A stretch of DNA of 5,088 nt from Myxococcaceae bacterium. Its GTDB lineage: Bacteria > Myxococcota > Myxococcia > Myxococcales > Myxococcaceae. Positions 1-5,088 of this stretch are shown piece by piece (positions within the stretch are counted from its first letter, which is position 1; each line of letters opens with the position of its first letter). The notes below the pieces were generated by a model, which was given only the letters and a program-made list of their open reading frames with translations, did not search any database and had not been told where the DNA came from. Where the stretch lies: assembly GCA_018262385.1 (NCBI GenBank), contig JAGSPQ010000363.1, forward strand, positions 1 to 5,088. Direction: 5' to 3'. The position numbers were made by a program, and so were the translations under genes.

Positions 1-84
1 ACCGCGGGCGGCTCGGGCGGTGGTACGGCGGGCGGGTCGGGCGGTGGTACGGGGGGCGGTTCAGGGGGCGGTGGCGGCTCTGGC
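1..84 (+). repeat. 24-bp tandem repeat encoding a Gly-Gly-Ser-Gly linker
   Basis: Units at 7-30 and 31-54 match closely and 55-78 is a degenerate third copy. Bases 1-6 encode Thr-Ala, the end of a further unit outside the window. Each unit encodes eight residues, GGSGGGTA or a variant. It is part of the coding frame of the S74 protein and looks like a flexible spacer. Copy number may vary between strains by slippage, since multiples of 24 bp keep the frame. Confidence 0.85.
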
Positions 85-732
85 TGTCTGCTGGGTGACG
101 GAGGGACGGCGTGCGGGGTGGGTCGGACCTGCTGCAACAACGTCTGCGTGAACACGGCGAACAACCCGAACCACTGCGGCACCTGCGGCACGGTGTGCAG
201 TGGCGGGACCCCGTACTGCGACGGCACGTGTCAGAGCATCCCGTGCTCGCTCGATGGTGGAAGCTGCGGCGCGACGGCGTGCTGTGGCTCGAACTGCTGT
301 TCGGCCGGGCAGCTGTGCTGCAAGATCGAAGGTCCAATCAGCGGACCGCCGACCTGCTTCACCCCTACGGCTACGGAGACGACTTGTCCGCAGGGCTGCG
401 CTCCGCTGTGCGCGAGTGACCGCAACATCAAGCAGCACATCGTGCCTGCCGAAGAGCAGGCGGTGCTGGAGGCGGTCGCGGCGATGCCGATCTCGAGGTG
501 GTCGTACGCGGCGGGGGACTCGAAGGTCCGGCACCTCGGGCCGATGGCGCAGGACTTCCACGCCGCGTTCGGGCTCGGGACTACCGACACCGGCTACGAC
601 CCGATCGACGCACACGGGGTCGAGCTGGCGGCGATCAAGGCGCTCAACGCCCGGATCCGGCAGCTCGAGGCGCAGAACCAACAGCTCGAAGAGCGGCTGA
701 AGAAGCTCGAGACCCCGCGCGCGCGGCGCTGA
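1..732 (+). CDS. Gly/Cys-rich exported protein with C-terminal S74 self-cleaving chaperone domain (5' partial)
   Basis: The frame is open from base 1 to the TGA at 730-732, so the start lies upstream; 243 residues are visible. Codon positions: 1-28 Gly/Ser/Thr-rich repeat; 29-137 with 22 cysteines, including CC pairs and an 'NPNHCGTCGTVC' motif typical of myxobacterial cysteine-rich secreted proteins; 139-243 an S74 (intramolecular chaperone auto-processing) domain. The domain starts SDRNIK: Ser139-Asp140 with Lys144 five residues after Ser, the spacing of the Ser/Lys dyad in phage endosialidase tailspikes and MYRF. It also has GPMAQDF (180-186) and a closing helix with hydrophobic 3-4 spacing (L215, I219, L222, N226, L229, L233, L236), expected to form a trimeric coiled coil. 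From the family, the domain drives trimerisation and then cuts itself off just before Ser139. I infer a trimeric surface fibre or adhesin-like protein, with the cysteines as disulfides. The ligand and N-terminus are unknown. An internal GTG at 118 is not the start, because Gly/Cys-rich coding continues upstream. Confidence 0.88.
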   Translation, partial: TAGGSGGGTAGGSGGGTGGGSGGGGGSGCLLGDGGTACGVGRTCCNNVCVNTANNPNHCGTCGTVCSGGTPYCDGTCQSIPCSLDGGSCGATACCGSNCCSAGQLCCKIEGPISGPPTCFTPTATETTCPQGCAPLCASDRNIKQHIVPAEEQAVLEAVAAMPISRWSYAAGDSKVRHLGPMAQDFHAAFGLGTTDTGYDPIDAHGVELAAIKALNARIRQLEAQNQQLEERLKKLETPRARR

Positions 733-733
733 G

Positions 734-1366
734 TCACCGCAGCGAGCGGGCGAGACCGCAGCGGTGGATCCTGCCGCGATGAAGCAGGGCGTTGGCTTGC
801 CAGGTGACGGTGCCGAGCGTGACGAGGCTGAGCGTGTCGTCGAGCACCTCGACGGGTGCCGCGCGGCGGAAGGGGGCCGGCTCTTCCCGCCAGGGGACTT
901 CGTAGAGCGCAGCTGCGCCGACGAACGCGCGCCGAGGCGGGACGGCGCCGACGTCGATTCCTTCGGGGCGGGCGGACACGCGCAAAGAGCCGAGCGCGCT
1001 GCCCACGTTCACGGCGGTGGAGTCGCCGGTGGTCCAGTCGATCGACGCGGCGCGGGTGGGGTAGCGGATCAGCAGCCGGCCCATGGCGCGCACCGCGGGG
1101 TGGTCGAGGTCGCAGGCGACGGCGAACCAGGCAGGCTGACCGTCGACGACGACGCCGATGCGCCAGAGTGCTTCGGAGTAGTCGAACGAGGGTCCCGGGA
1201 TTCTGCGCAGGCCGAGGCCGCGCATCTGGAACAGCAGCAGACCGACGACGGCGTGACCATCGACTTCCTCGAGGGCAAGCGCGGAGGGCACGTGGGGCCG
1301 GGCTTCGGAGATTGCGAGGGCGCCGAGCAGCTCGAGGGTGATGGTCTCTTCGCCGCGGAACTCCAT
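734..1366 (-). CDS. DUF2071/acetoacetate decarboxylase-like protein (tentative)
   Basis: This is a complete 210-residue frame, ATG at 1364-1366 and TGA at 734-736. An in-frame TAA lies only four codons upstream, so this ATG is the earliest start; no good Shine-Dalgarno precedes it. The protein is soluble, with no signal peptide or membrane helix. Its pattern of short beta-strands resembles the DUF2071 (YqjF-like) and acetoacetate decarboxylase superfamily: early 'GHAVVGLLLFQMRGLGLRRIP' region (residues 37-57), then a region with SEALWRIGVVVDGQPAWFAV (64-83), HPAVRAMGRLLIRYPTR (89-105) and a long beta-rich C-terminal half. The assignment rests on resemblance only; I see no diagnostic catalytic Lys motif of true acetoacetate decarboxylases, so no reaction is proposed. 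It is convergent with the S74 gene, one base apart, and separated by about 400 bases from the protease gene upstream on its own strand, so it probably has its own promoter. The reading frame is well supported; the family is not. Confidence 0.6.
   Translation of the reverse strand: MEFRGEETITLELLGALAISEARPHVPSALALEEVDGHAVVGLLLFQMRGLGLRRIPGPSFDYSEALWRIGVVVDGQPAWFAVACDLDHPAVRAMGRLLIRYPTRAASIDWTTGDSTAVNVGSALGSLRVSARPEGIDVGAVPPRRAFVGAAALYEVPWREEPAPFRRAAPVEVLDDTLSLVTLGTVTWQANALLHRGRIHRCGLARSLR
735..766. terminator. Stem-loop at the convergent gene junction (possible two-way terminator)
   Basis: CACCGC (735-740) pairs with GCGGTG (761-766). After a symmetric A/A mismatch, GCG (742-744) pairs with CGC (757-759), leaving a 12-base loop. 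It starts three bases after the stop of the S74 gene and covers the stop and last codons of the minus-strand gene, so it could stall transcription from either side. Neither strand has a clear T-run after the stem, so it is not a classical intrinsic terminator. Confidence 0.35.
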
Positions 1367-1433
1367 TGCGGGCGGGTGTTAGTCGGCTGCGAACAAAAAC
1401 CGCAACCGGGGACTGACCCGACCACCCCGGACT

Positions 1434-1481
1434 CCCCCCATGATTCGCGGCGGGGCTCGGGGAATTCACGCGGGCGAAACG
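1434..1481. repeat. Direct repeat, copy 1
   Basis: It begins with a C6 run and ends at GCGGGCGAAACG. The core at 1455-1481 matches copy 2 (1550-1576) at 24 of 27 positions; the flank from 1434 aligns more weakly, with one gap. The two cores start 95 bases apart and bracket the inverted repeat at 1482-1535. Confidence 0.75.
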
Positions 1482-1535
1482 GGGGGGTGATCGTTCCCAG
1501 TGATCAAGAATCGCTACTCCTGACGATCACCCCCC
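1482..1535. repeat. Perfect 13-bp inverted repeat with 28-base loop (possible REP/MITE-like element or operator)
   Basis: GGGGGGTGATCGT (1482-1494) is the exact reverse complement of ACGATCACCCCCC (1523-1535). The loop holds a TGATCA palindrome (1501-1506), so TGATC appears three times counting both strands. The loop also allows a weak AGT/ACT (1499-1501/1516-1518) inner pairing. Read on the minus strand, the segment contains GTAG followed by an imperfect CGATTC/GAACG pairing, which recalls REP sequences mobilised by RAYT transposases; no such transposase is in the window. It could instead be a regulator-binding site or an RNA hairpin upstream of the 734-1366 gene. The structure is certain from sequence; its role is not. 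Confidence 0.7.
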
Positions 1536-1576
1536 ACATTCCCGCTGGTGCTCGGGAAATTCGCGCGGGGGAAACG
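1530..1576. repeat. Direct repeat, copy 2
   Basis: It starts with a C6 run (shared with the end of the right inverted-repeat arm) and ends at GCGGGGGAAACG. The core at 1550-1576 differs from copy 1 at only three positions. Because the copies flank the hairpin in the same orientation, the whole 1434-1576 block has a repeat-hairpin-repeat arrangement. Confidence 0.75.
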
Positions 1577-1723
1577 TCGCGAGGAGCAAAGCCAGCGGTT
1601 TGGTCGTGGCGGAAGTTCCTCGGGGCTGCCGCGCCAACGCAAGGAGGAGCCTCGCGTCACCCCGTCGGGGGTAGGCCGCGGTGCAGCTGTCTGAGTCCGG
1701 GCTACCCACCAGAGTGAGCTGGC

Positions 1724-1746
1724 AACGGCGGATGCACCCGCCTGTT
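1724..1746. terminator. Stem-loop just downstream of the protease gene
   Basis: GGCGG (1727-1731) pairs with CCGCC (1738-1742) around a 6-base loop. AAC/GTT extends the stem past a single bulged T. It sits 22-44 bases beyond the protease stop on the minus strand, a suitable place for an mRNA 3' end. The short T-tract (TGTTTT) lies on the plus-strand side, where no gene is seen to end, so the direction is uncertain. Confidence 0.35.
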
Positions 1747-1767
1747 TTCCCTGCGGAGAGCGTGACC

Positions 1768-2079
1768 TCAGCGCGGGCGTCGCCGCCCCAGCAATCGCCC
1801 GAGCGCGGCGATCGCGAACAGCAAGCTGCCCGAGCCGCTCGAGCACCCGCATCCTCTGGGCGGGCCGGGCGGCTGCGTGCCTCCATCCGAGCTGTTGCCG
1901 GCATCGGCGAAAACCCCGGCGTCGGCACCGCTGCCACCGTCGGAGACCGGCACCGAAGCATCGGGCGGCTGACCCGCGTCGGGCGGAGAGCCGGCATCGC
2001 TCGACCCACCATCCGAGCTCCCCCCGTCGGCAGTGCCGCCGTCGGCGGCGCCGGCATCCGACGTCCCCGCGTCGACGCC
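1768..2079 (-). other. Asp/Ala/Gly linker plus MYXO-CTERM-like sorting tail of the protease
   Basis: The last ~100 residues of the protease form a low-complexity stretch of DAG, DGG and DAS triplets, then GCGC, a short hydrophobic segment (LLFAIAAL) interrupted by an Arg, and RRRPR at the end. The order Cys motif, hydrophobic segment, basic end is that of MYXO-CTERM tails, which are thought to be processed and to direct proteins to the myxobacterial surface. The hydrophobic run is shorter than usual, so the match is probable rather than certain. Confidence 0.65.
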
Positions 2080-4488
2080 TCCGGCGAGCCGCTCGAGCCG
2101 GACGCGAGAGATCGCGCCCAGCGAGTTGGCGACCTCGAGGGTGACGTACCGGGCGACCGCGCCGGCATCGACGGTGGTGATCGAGTTCGCAGTCGCGGGC
2201 GCATCATTCACGCCGTCGTCATCAGAGTCCCAGCGGTAGCTGAGCGCGAGCCCCTGGGGATCGGTGCTGGTGCTGCCGTTGAGGGTGGCGACCGCTCCGA
2301 CCACGGTGACGGTCCCACGCGCGACGGGGGCGATCACCGTCGGGGGCGCGGCCGAGTACTTCGATCGGTACGCGGACAGCTTCCCCTTCCCCCAGTCGTC
2401 ATTGGGGAGCGTGCCCATCTGGGTCTCGGCGCGGGCCCCGTTGCGCAGCTGGGCGGCGAGCTGATCGGCGGTGAGGGTCGGCTGGAGCGAGAGCAGCGCC
2501 GCGGCGACTCCGACCGCGACCGGGCTGGCGTTCGAGGTCCCACCGCCGACCCACAGCTGGCCCCAGGGGAGGTTGGGGCTGGTGAACGAGGTGATGTGGT
2601 CCTCGGGGGCGACGAGATCGATGGTCTCCAGCCCATCCCCGCGAGGGCCGCGGCTCGAGTGATCGGCGAGCTGGCCGGCGAGGCGGGGAGGAATCGGAAA
2701 GTCCGCCAGCCAGGTGCCGATCGCCAGAGTGCGGTCTGAAGTGGACGGAGTCCCATAGGTATTGGCGTCGGTGGTGTTGGCCAACCAGTACGCGCCCTGG
2801 CCCCAGCTCGACCCGTTGTCGAAGACGTACCCGTGCACGACCGCGGGAGTGCCGGAGTTGGAGATCGTGACGGTGACGGTGTTGTCGCTCGCCAGCGGCA
2901 GCTGGTTGGCGGTGGCGAGGTAGAAGCCGCGCATCGAGGTATTGCGCGCGGACGTCTCGGTGAACCACTGGAGCTGAAACGGCCCGAGCTGCGCCGCGCC
3001 CTGCGCTCCGGTGAGGGCGACGGTGGTGGCGCCGAGGGTGAGGCTGATCGACGCGGTGGTGGCCCCGGAGAGGTTGAAGTTGCCACCGACCCCGGCGCTG
3101 TACGCCTTCGGAATGCTGAGCTCGGCGGTCGAGGTGCCGGTCGGAGCGGTGAACACCATGTGCTTCTTCGAGCCGCCCAGATTCCCGGCGGCGCCGATCT
3201 GCAGCATCCCGCTCTGGTGGGCCGAGTCGCAGGCGGCCTCGAGATCCGACGAGCCGTCGAGCGGCTCGAAGTACCAGTTGGCCATTTCCCAGAGCGCGAT
3301 CTTGGCGTTCTTCTGCTGGCCCCAGACCAGCGACTGCAGCAGCGAGGTGGCGCTGTAGCGGTAAGCGAGCAGCAGCTCGGCGTCGGGCGCGATGCCGTGG
3401 AAGCGGGTGAGGTTGGCGTCACCGCCGCCGATCGACCCGAGCACCATGCTGCCGTGCAGCTGCTCGTCGGGGGTGGCGGTGAACTGGGTCAGGTTGACGC
3501 CGCGGGTGAACTCCTGGGCGGTGCCGGTCTGAAAATCGAGCACCGCCTTGATCTTCGAGCTGCCCAGCCGCACCAGCCGCTCGCCGACATCGAGCACCCC
3601 GTCGGCATCGACGTCGTCGACGACGAACACCGCCTCGCCGAAGCCGGGCTTGCTCTCGCCGTACACCGCGCCGAAGTCGCGGGCGCCGTTGCCGTTCTCG
3701 TCCTGGTACAGCCAGTCGACGCCGACGACGAAGTTGCTGGTGTCGTTGAACTTCTTCCACCCGGGGGAAGGCGCGTACTCGACGGCGTAGACGGCGGCCT
3801 TCTGCAGCCGCAGCAGCTCGCCGACGTTGAGCACTCCGTCCAGGTTGAGATCGACCCCGTCGATTCCCGGGGCGAAGACGCCGTTGCCGTCGACGTCGAG
3901 CCAGGGGAAGCGGCCGCCGTCGGCGCGGAAGAGGAAGGGGTGGAAGACGTCGGCGGCGCTGTCGATGTCGATCACCGTCACTCCGGCTCCGGTCGCCTTC
4001 ACCGGGTGGCTGGCGCGACGCAGCGCGGGCGCTTCGACTTCCTCGAGGGTGGTGGAGGGGGGAACGCCGAGCGGCGCGAGGGGGATCGCATCGAGGGTGG
4101 GAGTGACCTTGAGCAGGCCGGGGACGGCGGCGAGGCCCAAGAGCGCGCTCCAGCGGCAGTCGGCTTCGAGCACCGGGCCGACCCGGACCACGACCTTCGA
4201 GGGCAGGCGAATCGCGGTGCAGCCGCGGGTCTCGACCGCGTCGACGTCGGCGAGCGAGACGTCGCGCGAGAAGCGCAGGGTCACCCGCAGCCCGCGCTGG
4301 GTGACCGACTTGCCGATCAGCCAGTGGCGCTCGTCGCGGCCGGCCTGGGTGCGGGCGAGGCGGTAGGCGAGCGCGACCTTCGGGCTGAGGTGGGTGGGCC
4401 ACTTCGAGGCGGAGAGCAGCGCCTCGGCCTCTTTCACCGGCTGGGTCGGGAGGGCGGCGAGCACGACGGCGAGCGCGAGCGAGGTCAT
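1768..4488 (-). CDS. Exported subtilisin-family (S8) serine protease with Ca-binding insertions and MYXO-CTERM-like tail
   Basis: It is 906 residues from the ATG at 4486-4488. That ATG has GGAG ten bases upstream; a TTG at 4507-4509 would add seven residues, including an Arg that would suit a signal peptide, so the start is not settled. Domains: signal peptide (about 1-16); propeptide-like region (about 55-135, ending AAVPGLLKVTP); S8 catalytic domain (about 165-710). The triad is Asp176 (VIDIDSA, in place of the usual DSG/DTG), His345 (HGSMVLG) and Ser652 (GTSNASP); Asn436 in AAGN is the oxyanion residue. Asp-to-His spacing is 169 residues, against about 32 in subtilisin. The insertion carries two full EF-hand-type 12-residue loops (213-224, 292-303) and two incomplete ones (from 198 and 263). 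A second, beta-rich insertion lies at about 455-565. Then follow a PKD-like domain (715-800) with an Asp-rich DSDDDGVND loop, a D/A/G/S/P linker (804-878) and a tail with Cys880/Cys882, a short hydrophobic run and Arg residues. This is probably a Ca-dependent, surface-anchored or released protease; the substrate is unknown. Confidence 0.93.
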   Translation of the reverse strand: MTSLALAVVLAALPTQPVKEAEALLSASKWPTHLSPKVALAYRLARTQAGRDERHWLIGKSVTQRGLRVTLRFSRDVSLADVDAVETRGCTAIRLPSKVVVRVGPVLEADCRWSALLGLAAVPGLLKVTPTLDAIPLAPLGVPPSTTLEEVEAPALRRASHPVKATGAGVTVIDIDSAADVFHPFLFRADGGRFPWLDVDGNGVFAPGIDGVDLNLDGVLNVGELLRLQKAAVYAVEYAPSPGWKKFNDTSNFVVGVDWLYQDENGNGARDFGAVYGESKPGFGEAVFVVDDVDADGVLDVGERLVRLGSSKIKAVLDFQTGTAQEFTRGVNLTQFTATPDEQLHGSMVLGSIGGGDANLTRFHGIAPDAELLLAYRYSATSLLQSLVWGQQKNAKIALWEMANWYFEPLDGSSDLEAACDSAHQSGMLQIGAAGNLGGSKKHMVFTAPTGTSTAELSIPKAYSAGVGGNFNLSGATTASISLTLGATTVALTGAQGAAQLGPFQLQWFTETSARNTSMRGFYLATANQLPLASDNTVTVTISNSGTPAVVHGYVFDNGSSWGQGAYWLANTTDANTYGTPSTSDRTLAIGTWLADFPIPPRLAGQLADHSSRGPRGDGLETIDLVAPEDHITSFTSPNLPWGQLWVGGGTSNASPVAVGVAAALLSLQPTLTADQLAAQLRNGARAETQMGTLPNDDWGKGKLSAYRSKYSAAPPTVIAPVARGTVTVVGAVATLNGSTSTDPQGLALSYRWDSDDDGVNDAPATANSITTVDAGAVARYVTLEVANSLGAISRVRLERLAGGVDAGTSDAGAADGGTADGGSSDGGSSDAGSPPDAGQPPDASVPVSDGGSGADAGVFADAGNSSDGGTQPPGPPRGCGCSSGSGSLLFAIAALGRLLGRRRPR

Positions 4489-4691
4489 TGGCGCGGCGCT
4501 CCGGGGCAAGTGATGTGCCGGTGCGGAAAGGTCCTGAATTGTGGGAGTTGGCGGGTCGCCTCGACGGGGGACCGCGACTCTGGTTCACGGAGCTGACAGT
4601 TTTCCGACTCCTCTGCAGACAGGGCGGCGTTGCCTGGCTACCGCGGCTGGGCTTGGCTGGCGGGCTCGTCAGTCGAGCGGGGAGGCCGAAG
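4489..4691. promoter_or_regulatory. Divergent intergenic region between protease and zinc-finger genes
   Basis: These ~200 bases separate the divergent starts at 4488 (-) and 4692 (+), so promoters for both genes should lie here. A weak plus-strand -35-like CTGACA is at 4593-4598 with no convincing -10 at the right distance; on the minus strand ACAATT (4542-4537) is a possible -10 without a good -35. Neither is strong enough to call. No clear operator palindrome was seen. Confidence 0.4.
4679..4685 (+). promoter_or_regulatory. Shine-Dalgarno site of the zinc-finger gene
   Basis: GGGGAGG lies six bases before the ATG at 4692. It is the best ribosome-binding site in the window and fixes the start of the 3'-partial gene. 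Confidence 0.75.
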
Positions 4692-5088
4692 ATGTCGTGC
4701 GAGTACTGCGGCGCGCTGATGGAGCACGGCTCGGTGATGTGCATGGCGTGCGGCGCCGAGCGACGCGATGCGCCGGTGAGGTCGCGCGAGCCGGTGCGGC
4801 GGCCGGAGGTCGAGGTGCAGGCGATGGGCCCGACCTGCGAGGCCCACCCGGGGCTGCCGCTGGTCGGCAGCTGCCCGCGGTGCGGCAAGTCGGTGTGCTT
4901 CCGCTGCGCGCCGGGGGCGGTGACCGATGCCTTCACCTGCAACGACTGCATCGGGATGACCGCCGCGCACAAGCAGGCACCGGCGGGAGCGAGGTGCGCG
5001 CTGCACCCGGCGACGGCCGCGACGTTCATCTGCGCGCGCTGCGGCTCGTTCGCCTGCTCGGGCTGCAAGTCGTGGTCGGGCGCGCAGG
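4692..5088 (+). CDS. Zinc-ribbon/B-box-type zinc-finger protein (3' partial)
   Basis: It starts at ATG 4692 behind GGGGAGG and stays open to the window end; 132 residues are visible. It begins with a zinc ribbon, C3-x2-C6 and C17-x2-C20, then an Arg/Val/Glu/Pro-rich spacer (about 24-45). Next comes a B-box-like finger, C49-x2-H52, C61-x2-C64, C69-x2-C72, with a further C83-x2-C86 and H93. A second copy follows: C102-x2-H105, C114-x2-C117, C122-x2-C125. The repeated 'CxxHP...CxxC....CxxC' pattern with aromatic residues between pairs is that of bacterial B-box-type zinc fingers, which in myxobacteria often precede membrane or other domains; any such part lies outside this window. There is no signal peptide, so the fingers are expected in the cytoplasm. 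A role in protein-protein contact or membrane-protein assembly is inference; DNA binding is not shown. It is divergent from the protease gene. Confidence 0.85.
   Translation, partial: MSCEYCGALMEHGSVMCMACGAERRDAPVRSREPVRRPEVEVQAMGPTCEAHPGLPLVGSCPRCGKSVCFRCAPGAVTDAFTCNDCIGMTAAHKQAPAGARCALHPATAATFICARCGSFACSGCKSWSGAQ

Larger units (their letters stand above)
1367..1767. other. 400-base intergenic region without a credible gene
   Basis: It lies between the end of the protease gene and the start of the 210-residue gene, both on the minus strand. Its left half carries the direct and inverted repeats. The right half (1577-1767) holds several possible hairpins: ACCCC/GGGGT around a GTCG loop (1659-1672), an alternative GGGTAG/CTACCC pairing (1669-1674 with 1702-1707), CCAG/CTGG (around 1709-1722) and the stem-loop at 1724-1746. 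The first two overlap and exclude each other, as in a switchable leader. The region should contain the promoter and 5' leader of the 734-1366 gene; I could not identify a -10/-35 pair. Open frames crossing it show no protein-family features. Confidence 0.6.

Noticed and set aside
1482..1535. Intrinsic terminator of the protease gene
   Set aside because: The hairpin lies more than 230 bases beyond the protease stop and no T-run follows on the minus strand.
1434..1576. CRISPR array
   Set aside because: Only two imperfect repeats are present, one spacer-length interval is itself palindromic, and there are no cas genes.
1669..1711. tRNA-like 3' end (GAGTCC followed by CTACCCACCA, with GGGTAG upstream)
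   Set aside because: Only about 43 bases separate the would-be acceptor strands, the T-stem does not pair, and no D or anticodon arms exist. It was kept only as a possible hairpin.
764..1717. Long plus-strand open frame opposite the 210-residue gene
   Set aside because: It is a high-GC antisense shadow: its composition is Gly/Arg/Asp-rich with no domain pattern, and it runs across the intergenic repeats.
1677..1742. Resemblance to part of a cobalamin riboswitch (GGTG...GAGTCCGGGCT)
   Set aside because: The conserved GCCACTG box and the rest of the core are absent, and neither neighbouring gene is linked to B12.
2833..4596. 587-codon plus-strand open frame opposite the protease
   Set aside because: The opposite strand encodes a clear S8 protease with an intact triad. 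The plus frame is a low-information, Gly/Ala/Glu/Val-rich shadow with no recognisable fold and extends past the protease start.
3419..5068. 549-codon minus-strand open frame spanning the protease start and the zinc-finger gene
   Set aside because: It is out of frame with the protease, dominated by Arg/Pro, and crosses the divergent promoter region and a well-supported plus-strand gene.

Overview
The window is very GC-rich DNA from a bacterium that looks like a myxobacterium or other Myxococcota. The evidence is third-position G/C throughout, long Gly/Ser and Asp/Ala/Gly linkers, a cysteine-rich repeat of the 'NPNHCGTCGTVC' type common in myxobacterial secreted proteins, a protease ending in a MYXO-CTERM-like tail (Gly-Cys-Gly-Cys, short hydrophobic stretch, Arg cluster), and a protein built of serial zinc-ribbon/B-box-like fingers. 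No species can be named from the sequence alone.

Layout, left to right: (1) 1-732 (+), the 3' part of a gene for a surface or secreted protein with a Gly-rich tandem repeat, a 22-cysteine region and a C-terminal self-cleaving S74-type intramolecular chaperone domain. (2) 734-1366 (-), a 210-residue protein resembling the DUF2071/acetoacetate decarboxylase-like group, convergent with gene 1 and one base away from it; a stem-loop lies across the junction. (3) 1367-1767, a 400-base gap with a 13-bp perfect inverted repeat between two diverged ~47-bp direct repeats, then a hairpin-rich stretch. (4) 1768-4488 (-), a large exported subtilisin-family (S8) protease with an intact Asp/His/Ser triad, Ca-binding loops inserted between Asp and His, a second insertion before Ser, a PKD-like domain, a linker and the sorting tail. 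(5) 4489-4691, a divergent intergenic region. (6) 4692 to the window end (+), the start of a cysteine-rich zinc-finger protein.

The genes do not form an obvious pathway or operon. Two of the four (S74 protein and S8 protease) look like exported cell-surface proteins with proteolytic processing; nothing here shows that they act together. I see no defence system, biosynthetic cluster, CRISPR array or intact insertion sequence. The least explained DNA is the 1434-1576 repeat structure, which could be a small non-autonomous mobile or REP-like element. The S74 and S8 domain architectures are the most interesting protein-level observations.
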